Below are positions 1-9,061 of a stretch of 64,000 nucleotides of DNA, piece by piece. The translations under genes were made by a program, and so were the position numbers. The first letter of the stretch is position 1. Every line of letters begins with the position of its first letter. The notes beneath the pieces were generated by a model. That model did not search any database and was not told where the DNA came from. It saw nothing but the letters and a program-made list of their open reading frames with translations. This DNA is from Janthinobacterium sp. LM6 (GTDB lineage Bacteria > Pseudomonadota > Gammaproteobacteria > Burkholderiales > Burkholderiaceae_D), in the NCBI RefSeq assembly GCF_002002885.1, contig NZ_CP019510.1, positions 5,766,001 to 5,830,000 on the forward strand, written 5' to 3'.

Positions 1-959
1 CCCCTGGGCTCCCAATTCCCCGTAAAACCCTTTTCGCCGGCCGCCACGCGCTTGCGGTCGAAGGGCACGGCGCTTTTCGCGAATTCCTCGTGCGTCTTTC
101 TGCCCTGCGCATACGGCGCCAGCCAGGCCAGCGCCTCGGCCAGGCGCCGCGCTTCCGGCGCGCCATACCAGTCGTCGCCATGCGCCTGCGCCATCAGGGC
201 CGTCGTCAACAACGGCTCCAGGCTGTAGGTGGTGTAATGCAGGGCGTCGCGCTGCTCGAAGTCGAAGGGCACGCCACCGGCGCCGATATTGCGCGGCACG
301 TGCGCCAGGAAGCGCTCCTTCGCGCGCGCGATCAGCAAGGCCTCGCCCGTGACATACGCGGCGGCCGTGCCGATCTTGATGCGGTGGCTATGCCAGTTGT
401 TGCGCGCCGTGGACGGGCCGCCCACCTTGACGGGATCACTCAGATACCCGTGCGCCAGGGTGCGGCAAAACGCCTGCACCTGCTCGCGCTCGACGCCGTT
501 CAAGCGTTCCTGTACCAGGTCAAAGCCCATCAGCAGGCTGGCCAGCTCCGTCTCGTCGACGGGACTGAACGATGGCTGATAAGTACCGCTCCAGGCCAGC
601 AACAGCTGGCGCGCTGCCTCGAAATGCGCCATCTCGCCCGATAATCTCCAGGCCAGCGCCTGCAGGCGCGCCTGGCGCCAGTCCTCCTGCGCCTGCTGGC
701 TGGTCTCGCGTCCGCCTTCTCCCTTCAGCAAGCCGCCCGTGCGCACTTCGGCCATCAGGTGCACGGGCCGCGCCGCATCCTTGCGCGCCGCCTTGAGCAC
801 CTGCTCGGCAATGGCCGGCGCCACCCGCGCCTTGAGCGTGCGGGCGCGCGCGGCGGACGTCAGCGCAAACGGCAGCGCGCCTTCAGGCGGGCGCGGCGCC
901 GCGCGCAAGCCGGCCAGGGGCAACGCCAGCAGGCCGGCCAGCACGGTGCGCCGGCGCAT
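1..959 (-). CDS. Alginate lyase family protein, 3' end outside window
   Basis: Read on the minus strand from ATG at 959, the frame stays open to the window edge (about 319 residues). The N-terminus is MRRRTVLAGLLALPLAGLRA, a Tat- or Sec-like signal peptide (twin Arg, then a hydrophobic run). Mid-protein it carries the NNWHSHRIK motif and later FDFEQRDALHYTTYSLEPL, both typical of the alpha/alpha-barrel alginate lyase superfamily (Pfam Alginate_lyase). Members cleave uronic-acid polysaccharides by beta-elimination in the periplasm; the actual substrate cannot be told from sequence. It begins 11 bp after the stop of the amidotransferase gene on the same strand, so the two are probably cotranscribed. 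The C-terminus is not visible. Confidence 0.8.
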   Translation of the reverse strand, partial: MRRRTVLAGLLALPLAGLRAAPRPPEGALPFALTSAARARTLKARVAPAIAEQVLKAARKDAARPVHLMAEVRTGGLLKGEGGRETSQQAQEDWRQARLQALAWRLSGEMAHFEAARQLLLAWSGTYQPSFSPVDETELASLLMGFDLVQERLNGVEREQVQAFCRTLAHGYLSDPVKVGGPSTARNNWHSHRIKIGTAAAYVTGEALLIARAKERFLAHVPRNIGAGGVPFDFEQRDALHYTTYSLEPLLTTALMAQAHGDDWYGAPEARRLAEALAWLAPYAQGRKTHEEFAKSAVPFDRKRVAAGEKGFTGNWEPR

Positions 960-970
960 CAGATGGGTAC

Positions 971-1972
971 TCAAAACCGCGTCTCCCGCGCCGCGCGCAA
1001 AAAGTTATCTAGGATGGGCGTGCAATCGAGCAGTTCGACGCCACCCGCCGAATGGAATTCCGGATGCCACTGCAAGCCCATGACGAAGCGTGCCCGCTGG
1101 TAGCGGATGGCTTCGACGATATTGTCCCCTTGCGAATACGCTTCCACGGTAATATCGCGCCCCAGATCCTTGACCGACTGGTGGTGGATGGAGTTGACGA
1201 GCGCCTCGCCCGCCTTCGGGAACATGCCTGCCAGCGACGAGCCTTTCGGGAAGACGATGCTGTGGCGGTGGCGGTCATACAGGTCGTTGACGTGCGAGGT
1301 GGCGCCTGCCACGTCCGAGGCGATGTCCTGGTACAGGGTGCCGCCAAAGCCCACGTTGATCAGTTGACAACCGCGGCAAATGCCCAGCACGGGTTTGCCC
1401 GCGTCGACGAATTCGTGCAGCAGTTCCAGCTCGTACAGGTCGCGCGCGCGGTCGCCGCTCCATTCGGGCCGCGTGGCCGCCTCGGAATACGTCTGCGGCG
1501 AGACGTCGGCGCCGCCCTGCAGCACCAGGCCGTCCAGGTGACGCGCATAGTGGCGCAACGTGATATTGCTCGGATGTAGCTGGCCACTGGTATTGACGGT
1601 CGGGATCATGAACACCAGCACGTCGCGCGACATGACCCACTGCGCGATCGACTCTTCCAGGTATTGCAGGTTCTTGCTGCGCAGGCCAGTGGCGCCCGGC
1701 TCCGGGTGGAAAATGCGCGCCGAGATGCCGATGCGCAGGGTGCGCCGCATGAAATCGCGGCTGGCCTTGTCGCGCATGGAGCGGTAGCGCGACGAGATCA
1801 CCCGCCAGGCCAGCGCCAGCGGCGTGTCGTTATCCTTCAGATAGCGGGGGGCGGCGTCGCGCGCACGGTGCTCCTCATCGGGCGCCCGGCGGCCCACCCG
1901 GTCGGGCCGCGACGGCGCCGGCGCTGCGGGATCGGTGGATAGGGGCTGCTGGGGATCTTTTTCGTCTGACAT
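971..1972 (-). CDS. Class I glutamine amidotransferase, gamma-glutamyl-GABA hydrolase (peptidase C26) family
   Basis: 333 residues from ATG 1972 (MSDEKDPQQ). The frame is open further upstream, but that extension is low-complexity and lacks family similarity. The nucleophile elbow is GICRGCQLINV (Cys in G-x-C-x-G) and the histidine partner is in LQWHPEFH, so the Cys-His-Glu triad looks intact. About 90 charged, Arg-rich N-terminal residues precede the fold. Relatives (PuuD type) hydrolyse gamma-glutamyl amides in polyamine or GABA catabolism; no other polyamine gene is adjacent, so the substrate is unknown. It is the upstream gene of a pair with the alginate-lyase-like gene. Confidence 0.8.
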   Translation of the reverse strand: MSDEKDPQQPLSTDPAAPAPSRPDRVGRRAPDEEHRARDAAPRYLKDNDTPLALAWRVISSRYRSMRDKASRDFMRRTLRIGISARIFHPEPGATGLRSKNLQYLEESIAQWVMSRDVLVFMIPTVNTSGQLHPSNITLRHYARHLDGLVLQGGADVSPQTYSEAATRPEWSGDRARDLYELELLHEFVDAGKPVLGICRGCQLINVGFGGTLYQDIASDVAGATSHVNDLYDRHRHSIVFPKGSSLAGMFPKAGEALVNSIHHQSVKDLGRDITVEAYSQGDNIVEAIRYQRARFVMGLQWHPEFHSAGGVELLDCTPILDNFLRAARETRF

Positions 1973-2190
1973 GGCAAGGCTGACTGAAAGCGGAGACGTT
2001 TTCAATATAAACCCCTGTCCCCGAAAGCACGATTCAATTTTGTAACAAAAGCCCACGCGCGGGACATCTGCGCAACACGCGAGCGCCCGCCGCATACAGA
2101 CCGTTTACGCCCACGGCCCCGCTTTTTAGAGAATCTTTACGCCCTCGCTGCTAATCTTGAACGTACCTCAACCACCGCTGCAAAGCCACC

Positions 2191-2490
2191 ATGGAACCCC
2201 ATTCACGCCTGCAATCGCATCAAGCCCTGCCCCACCGTCATCCCCGCCTGCCCACCTTCCTCATGCATATCACGGTCGACAAGTCCTGCCTGGCCGAGCT
2301 GCGCCAGCTGGTCGTGCGGACCTGCGGCGGCATGCTGTCGTTCATGCGCGTCGAGGCGGTCGACCATGCCGAGCGCATGAAAGTCTGGCTGTGCGTGACG
2401 GAACCGGCCCTGCGCCTGACCATGGATGCCGTCATGCGCCTGCTGCCGGCGGCGGAATTTGGCCGCATCAGCCAGGGGAAATCGCTATGA
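2191..2490 (+). CDS. Small conserved-looking protein, ACT-like length, first gene of a trio
   Basis: 99 residues from ATG 2191. A shorter form from ATG 2263 (MHITVDKSCLAELRQL) would contain the whole structured part. The region after MHITVDKS reads like alternating strands and helices (beta-alpha-beta-beta-alpha-beta, as in ACT-like folds), but no catalytic motif is visible and I do not recognise a named family. Its stop overlaps the start of the DapA-like gene (ATGA at 2487-2490), so translation is probably coupled. The first 24 residues are His/Pro-rich and may not be translated. Function unknown. Confidence 0.55.
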   Translation: MEPHSRLQSHQALPHRHPRLPTFLMHITVDKSCLAELRQLVVRTCGGMLSFMRVEAVDHAERMKVWLCVTEPALRLTMDAVMRLLPAAEFGRISQGKSL

Positions 2491-3524
2491 ACCAGTACTC
2501 CTGCGAGCACGCCATGTCTTCGTCGCGCATCACCGCCCACTTCCAGGGCATCTGGGTGCCGATGGTCACGCCCTTCCTTGATGGCGATGGCGACATCGAC
2601 TTCGACGCGGCCCAGCAGCTGGCATGCGAGCTGGCCGCCAGCGGCATCGATGGCCTGGTGGTGTGCGGCACCACGGGCGAAGCGGCCATGCTGAGCGCCG
2701 CAGAACAAACCATGCTGCTCGACAGCGTGCTTGAAGCCGTCGGCCCCCGCTTCCCCGTCGTGATGGGTATCGGCGGCAGCGATACGCGCGGCGTCGTCGC
2801 CACGGTACAGCGCTATCACGACCATCCGCTGGCCGGTCTGCTGATCTCGGCGCCGTCCTATGTACGCCCTTCGCAGGACGGCATCGTGCGCCACTTCCAG
2901 GCCATCGCCGCCGCCACCGACCAGTCCATCGTGCTGTACAACGTGCCGGCCCGCACGGGCGTCAATATCGAACCGCAGACGGCGGCGCTGCTGGCGCGCG
3001 ACTCGCACTTCGTCGCCATCAAGGAAGCGGGCGGCAAGCTGCAGCAGCTGGGCGAACTGCTGCTCGACACGCGCCTGGACGTGCTGTGCGGCGACGATGC
3101 GCTGCTGCTGGCCAGCCTGTCCATGGGCGGCCACGGCGCCATGTCGGCCGCCGCGCAGGTGCGCCCCGACCTGTATGCACAGTTGTACCACCTCGTCAGG
3201 CAGGGCCGCCACGGCGCCGCCGGCGCCCTGTTCAAGACCATGCTGCCCGTCATCCGCCTGCTGTTTGCCGAACCGAATCCCGCTCCCGTGAAAGCGGCGC
3301 TGGCCATGCAAGGCAAGGCGCGCGACGCATTGCGCCTGCCGATGACGCCCATGTCCGCCGCCGGCCAGGCCGCCCTGGCCGCGGCGCTCGAACCCCTGAT
3401 GGAATTGCCCGTCTGGACCGCCAGCGACAGGGATGCGCCGCGCGAAGGCTGTCTGCTCCAGCTGGTCTCCCCCGCCAACATCATGCCAGCCGTGCGCCAA
3501 GATGATCATCGCCATCACGGATGA
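2487..3524 (+). CDS. Dihydrodipicolinate synthase family protein (DapA-like)
   Basis: 345 residues from ATG 2487; ATG 2514 (MSSSRITAHF) is an alternative. This is a class I aldolase of the DapA/N-acetylneuraminate lyase family. It has VVCGTTGEAAMLS (substrate-binding Thr-Thr), LYNVPARTGVNI (active-site Tyr) and FVAIKEAGGK (Schiff-base Lys). The family is usually about 290 residues; this one has about 50 extra C-terminal residues ending in QDDHRHHG. It could be the lysine-pathway enzyme 4-hydroxy-tetrahydrodipicolinate synthase or a paralogue. The neighbours (small protein upstream, ParA-like gene overlapping downstream) are not lysine-pathway genes, so the symbol is withheld. Confidence 0.82.
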   Translation: MNQYSCEHAMSSSRITAHFQGIWVPMVTPFLDGDGDIDFDAAQQLACELAASGIDGLVVCGTTGEAAMLSAAEQTMLLDSVLEAVGPRFPVVMGIGGSDTRGVVATVQRYHDHPLAGLLISAPSYVRPSQDGIVRHFQAIAAATDQSIVLYNVPARTGVNIEPQTAALLARDSHFVAIKEAGGKLQQLGELLLDTRLDVLCGDDALLLASLSMGGHGAMSAAAQVRPDLYAQLYHLVRQGRHGAAGALFKTMLPVIRLLFAEPNPAPVKAALAMQGKARDALRLPMTPMSAAGQAALAAALEPLMELPVWTASDRDAPREGCLLQLVSPANIMPAVRQDDHRHHG

Positions 3525-4044
3525 ACGCGGGGGCATGGAGAAATCCATCCTGGCCGGGCGGCTGGCCGCCTCGCGCGCGCTGGCCGGACGCAAGGTATTG
3601 CTGCTCGATGCCGATCCGCGCCAGGGCGCCATGGCGCAAGCCAGGAACATGCACGACGGCGCCATGCACGGCAGCCTGACCCGGCCGCGCCTGATGGCGC
3701 GCGCCATCAGCGCCAAGGGCTTGCAACCGGAGCTGGAACACCTGGTGCACTGCTACCACGACATCGTCATCGACAGCGAAGGCCGCGACTCCATGGGCAG
3801 CCGTTCGGCCCTGATCGCCGCGCGCGTGCTGGTGGTGCCGCTCGACGGTGTCGTCGATGGCGCCGCGCAGGCGGGCCTGGCGCGCCGCATCGCGCACGCG
3901 CGCAGCGTCAACCCGGGCCTGCGCGTCCTGCTGGCAACGGATGCGCAAGCGGCGCCCGCCCATGCGCTGGCCGCGCAGATTCCAGCCGCCCGCGTGGTCG
4001 GACTGGGACAGCTGTACTGCGCCGTTTTCAACCTGCCAGCGTAA
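3502..4044 (+). CDS. ParA/MinD-like P-loop protein with degenerate Walker A
   Basis: 180 residues from ATG 3502 (MIIAITDERGGMEKSILAGR), overlapping the end of the DapA-like gene by 23 bp. Family features: the N-terminal strand-P-loop, then KVLLLDADPRQGA (the ParA Walker A' Asp), then DIVIDSEGRDS (Walker B region) and VLVVPLDGVVDG. The usual deviant Walker A KGGxGKS/T is RGGMEKS here: the Gly before the catalytic Lys is Glu, and the first Lys is Arg. At 180 residues it is shorter than chromosomal ParA (about 210-260) and has no ParB partner beside it. It is more likely an orphan regulatory or positioning ATPase, or a nucleotide-binding protein with altered activity, than a partition protein. 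Confidence 0.65.
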   Translation: MIIAITDERGGMEKSILAGRLAASRALAGRKVLLLDADPRQGAMAQARNMHDGAMHGSLTRPRLMARAISAKGLQPELEHLVHCYHDIVIDSEGRDSMGSRSALIAARVLVVPLDGVVDGAAQAGLARRIAHARSVNPGLRVLLATDAQAAPAHALAAQIPAARVVGLGQLYCAVFNLPA

Positions 4045-4050
4045 GCGCGC

Positions 4051-4080
4051 AAAAAAAGGCGGCGCATGCGCCGCCTCTCC
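4051..4080 (-). terminator. Intrinsic terminator of the TorF-type porin gene
   Basis: An 18-nt perfect palindrome GGCGGCGCATGCGCCGCC at 4058-4075 is flanked by A7 at 4051-4057, which reads as T7 after the hairpin on the minus strand. It lies between the convergent ParA-like and porin genes and mainly suits the minus-strand gene. Confidence 0.8.
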
Positions 4081-4099
4081 TTTCAGTCAACTCAGTCCA

Positions 4100-4849
4100 T
4101 TAAAACGTCTTGCTGACCGTCAGCTGCAGCGCCGTCTTGCCCATGAATTTGCCATTCACGGGCGAGGCATAGGCCGATTTGCCCGCATTCGTGCCGATCA
4201 CAGCCAGCGCGCCCGAAACAAAACCGAAATCGCGCGTGACGCCCACTTTCCAGTCCGTGTAGCTAGCCGCGTCATTGTTTTTGACCTTCTGATGGCCCGC
4301 GTGCAGGTTGCCGGTCCAGCCATTCGTCAGGTCGATATTCGCGCCGATGTCCAGGTAAGCGCTGTTCTTGCTGTTGACGATGCCGAACAGGTTGGAGACG
4401 GCGTGCGAATACTTGACGTAGGCGGGGCCGTACGACAGCTGGCCGTAGACTTCCTGCGTGTCCGCGTTGGCCAGGCCGCCGACGTGCTTCAAGCCGTTGT
4501 CCGCGTACACATACGCCAGCACGCCCACGTCATAGCCGACATCGCCGCCCAACTGGCCGCGCTTGCCCGCATACAGGTCCACTTCCACGTCGCCGCTGCC
4601 GCCCGCATCCTTGGTCCACTTGATGGTGGAAGCCCATGCGCCCGCATACAGGCCGGTCGGATTGTTGACATAGTCGACGCCGCCCTGCAGCGCGGGTTTC
4701 AAACGCGTCTGCGAGATGCCCCGATAACGGTAGTCGGACACGCCGGCCACGTTGAAACTGACTTCGTTGTCGGGCTTGGCCTCATCCGCGTGGGCCAGGC
4801 TGCCCGTCAAGGCTGTGGCGACGGCAAGTGCAAGTAGCATTTTATTCAT
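4100..4849 (-). CDS. TorF family putative porin
   Basis: 249 residues from ATG 4849, with an AAGAAGAAAAAA purine-rich stretch before it. The signal peptide is MNKMLLALAVATALTGSLAH, cut after AHA. The mature part starts NEVSFNVAGVSDYRYRGISQ, the signature of the TorF/TIGR02001 outer-membrane proteins, and continues as alternating beta strands to a C-terminal LQLTVSKTF ending in Phe, as expected for BAM-assembled beta barrels. Its substrate is unknown. It lies 131 bp downstream of kdpE on the same strand, but no functional tie to potassium transport can be claimed. Confidence 0.85.
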   Translation of the reverse strand: MNKMLLALAVATALTGSLAHADEAKPDNEVSFNVAGVSDYRYRGISQTRLKPALQGGVDYVNNPTGLYAGAWASTIKWTKDAGGSGDVEVDLYAGKRGQLGGDVGYDVGVLAYVYADNGLKHVGGLANADTQEVYGQLSYGPAYVKYSHAVSNLFGIVNSKNSAYLDIGANIDLTNGWTGNLHAGHQKVKNNDAASYTDWKVGVTRDFGFVSGALAVIGTNAGKSAYASPVNGKFMGKTALQLTVSKTF

Positions 4850-4980
4850 GGTTTTTTCTTCTTCATGGGTGGTATGGGCCTTTGCCAACATGGCGCAGCT
4901 GGCCCGCCGCTGCAAAATTTTGGGTAAAGCGTCCCCCTGGCGCGCGCGGCGCCTGTTGTCCAGCAGGGGATTCACAGGTG

Positions 4981-5679
4981 TTAGAGCGGCAGCAGCAGCC
5001 GGTAGCCGACGGCCGTTTCCGTCAGCAGGTACTGCGGCTGGGCCGGGTCGGCTTCCAGCTTCTGGCGCAGGTGGCCCATGTAGATGCGCAGGTAGTGGCC
5101 GTTTTCGCTGTTCGACGGCCCCCACACTTCACGCAGCAGCTGCGGATTGGTGACCACCCTGCCCGCGTTTTTCACCAGCACCGACAGCAGACGGAATTCC
5201 GTCGGCGTCATGTGCACCAGCTGCTTGTTGCGCGTCACCAGGCGGTCCTTCAGGTCGACGCGCACGTCGCCGAACTGCACCACGCCATCGTCGCTGGCGG
5301 CGGGCTGGCGCTGGCGGCGCAGGGTGGCGCGCACGCGGGCCAGCAGTTCGCCCACGCCGAACGGCTTGGTGAGATAGTCGTCGGCGCCCGCATCGAGCGC
5401 GCGGATCTTGTCCTGCTCGTCGACCCGCGCCGACAGCACGATGATGGGCACGGCCGACCATTTGCGGATGTCGGCGATGAAATCGATGCCGTCGCCGTCG
5501 GGCAGGCCCAGGTCCAGCACGATCAGGTCGGGCCGCCGCGTGCCGGCATCGATCAAGCCCCGCTGCATGGTGGCGGACTCGAAAATCTGCCAGCCCTCGT
5601 CTTCCAGCGCGGCGCGCACGAAGCGGCGGATTTGCGGTTCATCCTCGACCAGCAAGGCGGTGGCGGAAGGTTCGTTCAT
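4981..5679 (-). CDS. kdpE: Response regulator KdpE
   Basis: 232 residues, OmpR/PhoB class. The receiver domain runs from residue 7 to about 120, with acidic VEDEP, phospho-acceptor D56 (LIVLDLGLPDGDG), and the conserved Thr/Ser and Lys in VLSAR and LTKPFGVGELLAR. A C-terminal winged helix contains LTPTEFRLLSVLVKNAGRVVT-like sequence (here HMTPTEFRLL) and the YIGHLR-like YMGHLRQKLE. It is activated by the sensor kinase KdpD and drives kdp transcription under K+ limitation. The start overlaps the kdpD stop (5676-5679, ATGA), giving coupled translation. Confidence 0.95.
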   Translation of the reverse strand: MNEPSATALLVEDEPQIRRFVRAALEDEGWQIFESATMQRGLIDAGTRRPDLIVLDLGLPDGDGIDFIADIRKWSAVPIIVLSARVDEQDKIRALDAGADDYLTKPFGVGELLARVRATLRRQRQPAASDDGVVQFGDVRVDLKDRLVTRNKQLVHMTPTEFRLLSVLVKNAGRVVTNPQLLREVWGPSNSENGHYLRIYMGHLRQKLEADPAQPQYLLTETAVGYRLLLPL

Positions 5680-8417
5680 GTTGGTTTTCCTGTTTCATGG
5701 TCGTTGGCGTCATCGAGCTCGATCTCCGGCGGCGCCGGCGGCGTGCCCAGCGGCAGGCTGAAGACGATGGCGGCGCCCTGCCCCGGCGTGTGGGGCTGCG
5801 CGTGGATGGTGCCGCCATGGGCTTCGACGATGGCGCGGCAAATGGCCAGCCCCAGCCCGACGCCCGGCTTGTTCGATTCGCGCTCGCCGCGCGTGAATTT
5901 TTCAAAGATGGCTTCTTCGCGGCCCGGCGGCAGGCCCGGGCCATCGTCAAGCACCGTCACCTGCAGGAACTGGCCGTGCACCCCGGCCGCGACCGTGATG
6001 GTGCTGCCGGGCGGCGTGTACTTGGCCGCGTTTTCCAGCAGGTTGCACAGCACGCGCTCGATCAGCACGGCATCGTAGCGCACCAGTGGCAGGTCCGGCG
6101 CCAGCTGCGTCTGCACGGCGTGCTGCTGCAATTGCGGGCCGCTGGCGCGCAGCGCGCTGCCCACCACTTCTTCCAGCGCCTGCCATTGCAAATTCAGGCG
6201 CACCTGGCCGCTCTCGATTCGCGCCATGTCCAGCAAGTTCGCCACCAGGGCGCTCATGCGCACGGTTTCGGACTGCAGCGAGCGCGCCATGTCCAGTTGC
6301 GCGGGCGACAACGCAGGCCGGGACAGGGCCAGCGATTCGGCCAGGCCCACCAGCGACGTCAATGGCGTGCGCAAGTCGTGCGACAGGGCCGCCAGCAGCG
6401 AATTGCGCAGCCGCTCGGACTCCATCTGCAGCAGCGCGCCCTGGGCCACATCGATGTAATGCACACGTTCAAGCGCGATGGCCGCCAGCGCGGCAAAGGT
6501 ATCGAGGTGCTGCCGCTGTTCCGGCACCAGCAGCCAGCGCCCCCGCTGCGCGCCATCGAGCGGCAGCAGCGCCAGCACGCCACGCGTGCGCATGGGCGCG
6601 ATCAGCGGCAGGTAGAAAATGGGCGACGCCGGCAAGGTATCCGTGCCCGTCCCCGCCGCCTGCGCATGGTCGAAGGCCCACTGCGCGATGCCGATATCGA
6701 GCGGTTCGCCGCCGTTCGTGGCCTGCAAGCTGCCCTCGTCATCGGGCAGCAGCAAGGTGGCGCGCGCGCGGAACGCCCGTTCGATGGCACTTTTCGTGAT
6801 GTCGAAAATCTGCTCCGTCTGCAGCACGCCGGACAACTCGCGCGAGAATTCGTACAGGGCGCGGGCGCGCGCTTCGCGGTGCGAGGCCACGCGCGCCTGG
6901 AAGCGCAGGCCGGCCGTCAGGTGGCCCGTGATCAGTCCCACGGCCAGCATCACGCCAAACGTGATCACGTACTGAAAATCGCCCACAGCAAACGAGAAAC
7001 GGGGCGGTACGAAGATGAAATCGAAGCAGGCCACGCCCACCAGGCTGGCCAGCGCCGCCGGCCCACGCCCCAGGCGCACGGCCACCAGCACCACCGTCAG
7101 CAAGGACAGCATGGCGATATTGGCCAGGTCCAGGTAAGGTTGCAATGGGACCGAGGCGAGGGCCGTGCCCAGGCTGGCGCCGCCGGCCAATATGTAACGC
7201 CAATGGCGCGACGGCCGGCGCGGCGTCTCCGCGTCGTCGCCGGCTGCGCGCCGCGGCGCCGCATCGGCTGGCGGCAAGCCCACCTCGATCAAATCGATAT
7301 CGGGCGCCAGGCTGGCCATGCGCGCGGCCGGCGGCGCATGCCACAGGCGCGCCAGCGCGCCGGCGTGGCCACGCCCGACGATGACTTTAGAAATATTCGC
7401 GCTGCGCGCATATTCGACCACGGCGCCGGCGATGTCGGCGGATGGCACAATGGCGGTGCGCGCGCCCAGGTCCTGCGCCAGTTTCAGCGTTTTCAGGATG
7501 CGTTCGCGCTGGCTCGCCGGCAGGCGCTGCAAACGCGGCGTTTCCACGTACAGCGCGTGCCATTCCGCGTTCAGCTGACTGGCCAGGCGCGCCGTGCTGC
7601 GGATCACGTGCTCCCCCCCCGCGTGCGGTCCCACGCAGGCCAGCAGCGCGGCGCCCGTCTTCCACACGGGATTGATGGATTTCTCGACGCGGTAAGCTTG
7701 CACGTCGTCCTGCACCCGGTCCGCCGTGCGGCGCAAGGCCAGTTCGCGCAGGGCGATCAGGTTCCCCTTGCGGAAAAAATGCTGGGACGCCCGCTCGGCC
7801 TGCAGCGGCTGATACACCTTGCCCTGCTTCAGGCGGCGCAGCAGTTCATCGGCGGGGATATCGACCAGCACCACTTCATCGGCGCGGTCGAACACCGTGT
7901 CGGGCAAGGTCTCGGCCACGCGCACGCCCGTGATACCGCCTACCACATCGTTGAGGCTTTCCAGGTGCTGCACGTTGACGGTCGACAGCACGTCGATGCC
8001 GGCCGCCAGCAATTCCTCGACATCCTGCCAGCGCTTCGGATGGCGCGAACCGGCCACGTTCGAATGGGCCAGTTCATCCATCAGTATCAGCGCTGGCGCG
8101 CGCCGCAGCGCTTCGTCCAGGTCGAACTCGTACAAGGTCTTGCCCCGGTACTCGATGGCCTTCAGGGGCAGCACGGGCAAGCCGTCAAGCTGGGCAGCCG
8201 TATCCTGGCGCCCATGCGTCTCCACCACGCCCACCAGCAAATCCTGGCCGTCGGCCAGCAATTTGCGGGCGGCCGCCAGCATCGCGTAGGTCTTGCCGAC
8301 GCCGGCCGAGGCGCCGAAATAAATGCGCAGCCGGCCGCGCGCGGCTTTCTTTTCCTGCGCCTGCACTTGCGCCAGCAGGGCATCAGGGTCGGGGCGTTGG
8401 CTGTCGTTGGGGAGCAT
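5676..8417 (-). CDS. kdpD: Sensor histidine kinase KdpD
   Basis: 913 residues, full length. Order: N-terminal KdpD domain with the P-loop GASAGVGKTYAML (about residues 34-46); a UspA-like nucleotide-binding domain (about 250-370); four close transmembrane segments (DUF4118, about 400-500); a GAF-like region; a HisKA domain with phospho-acceptor H680 in ALSHDLRTPLTSL; and a HATPase with the N box LLENAAKYTP and G boxes LDDGPGLPPG and GVGLGLAI. It senses K+ limitation and osmotic state and phosphorylates KdpE. It lies 58 bp after kdpC and overlaps kdpE by 4 bp. A long open frame on the opposite strand is a composition shadow. Confidence 0.96.
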   Translation of the reverse strand: MLPNDSQRPDPDALLAQVQAQEKKAARGRLRIYFGASAGVGKTYAMLAAARKLLADGQDLLVGVVETHGRQDTAAQLDGLPVLPLKAIEYRGKTLYEFDLDEALRRAPALILMDELAHSNVAGSRHPKRWQDVEELLAAGIDVLSTVNVQHLESLNDVVGGITGVRVAETLPDTVFDRADEVVLVDIPADELLRRLKQGKVYQPLQAERASQHFFRKGNLIALRELALRRTADRVQDDVQAYRVEKSINPVWKTGAALLACVGPHAGGEHVIRSTARLASQLNAEWHALYVETPRLQRLPASQRERILKTLKLAQDLGARTAIVPSADIAGAVVEYARSANISKVIVGRGHAGALARLWHAPPAARMASLAPDIDLIEVGLPPADAAPRRAAGDDAETPRRPSRHWRYILAGGASLGTALASVPLQPYLDLANIAMLSLLTVVLVAVRLGRGPAALASLVGVACFDFIFVPPRFSFAVGDFQYVITFGVMLAVGLITGHLTAGLRFQARVASHREARARALYEFSRELSGVLQTEQIFDITKSAIERAFRARATLLLPDDEGSLQATNGGEPLDIGIAQWAFDHAQAAGTGTDTLPASPIFYLPLIAPMRTRGVLALLPLDGAQRGRWLLVPEQRQHLDTFAALAAIALERVHYIDVAQGALLQMESERLRNSLLAALSHDLRTPLTSLVGLAESLALSRPALSPAQLDMARSLQSETVRMSALVANLLDMARIESGQVRLNLQWQALEEVVGSALRASGPQLQQHAVQTQLAPDLPLVRYDAVLIERVLCNLLENAAKYTPPGSTITVAAGVHGQFLQVTVLDDGPGLPPGREEAIFEKFTRGERESNKPGVGLGLAICRAIVEAHGGTIHAQPHTPGQGAAIVFSLPLGTPPAPPEIELDDANDHETGKPT

Positions 8418-8475
8418 GGGTATCTTTTAAGGTCAAAACCAGGGGCAAAACCGGCGGCTCTGCCCCTGCATCATC

Positions 8476-9051
8476 TTACTTCGCGGCCGCATCAAGCGCC
8501 AGATTCAGTTCCAGCACATTCACGCGCGGTTCGCCGAAAAAGCCGATATACGCGGTTTTCTGCACCTTGGCGATGGCGTTTTCCACCTGCGCCAGCGGCA
8601 CGGCGCGCACGCGGGCCACGCGCGGCGCCTGGTACAGGGCCGCCGCCAGGCTGATTTCCGGGTCCAGGCCGCTGCTCGACGCCGTCACCAGGTCGACAGG
8701 GATCGGGTTGCGGTTGCCCGGATCGGCTGCCTGCAGGGCGGCGATGCGCGCCTTGACGGCGTCCACTAGGGCCGGGTTGCTCGGTCCCTGGTTGGAGCCG
8801 CCCGAACCGGCGCCGTTATTGGCCATCGGCGCGGTGGCCGATGGACGGCCCCAGAAATACTTGGGCGAGGTGAAGGACTGGCCGATCAGGGTCGAGCCGA
8901 CGGGCTTGCCACCACGCTCGACGATGCTGCCGTTGACTTCATCGCTGAAGGCCAGCTGGCCGATGCCGGCCGTGGCAAACGGATAGACGACACCGCAGAT
9001 CACGGTCAGCGCGGCAAACAAGACCAGGGCGGGACGTACGATAGTGCTCAT
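8476..9051 (-). CDS. kdpC: Potassium-transporting ATPase subunit KdpC
   Basis: 191 residues. A single N-terminal transmembrane helix (VRPALVLFAALTVICGVVYP) is followed by a soluble domain with the family motifs GSTLIGQSF, YFWGRPSAT, NNGAGSGGSNQGPSNPAL and DLVTASSSGLDPEISLAAA. KdpC is the chaperone-like subunit that raises ATP affinity of the KdpFABC complex in the inner membrane. It is 10 bp downstream of kdpB. Length and motifs are normal. Confidence 0.96.
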   Translation of the reverse strand: MSTIVRPALVLFAALTVICGVVYPFATAGIGQLAFSDEVNGSIVERGGKPVGSTLIGQSFTSPKYFWGRPSATAPMANNGAGSGGSNQGPSNPALVDAVKARIAALQAADPGNRNPIPVDLVTASSSGLDPEISLAAALYQAPRVARVRAVPLAQVENAIAKVQKTAYIGFFGEPRVNVLELNLALDAAAK

Positions 9052-9061
9052 GATGGTTCCT

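Noticed and set aside
971-2095. Longer start for the amidotransferase at 2095
   Set aside because: The added 41 residues are low in family likeness and the region fits an intergenic promoter; ATG 1972 starts a hydrophilic native-looking N-terminus.
5697-8654. 985-codon open frame opposite kdpD
   Set aside because: Gln/Arg/His-rich translation without motifs; it mirrors the GC-skewed codons of the real kdpD frame.
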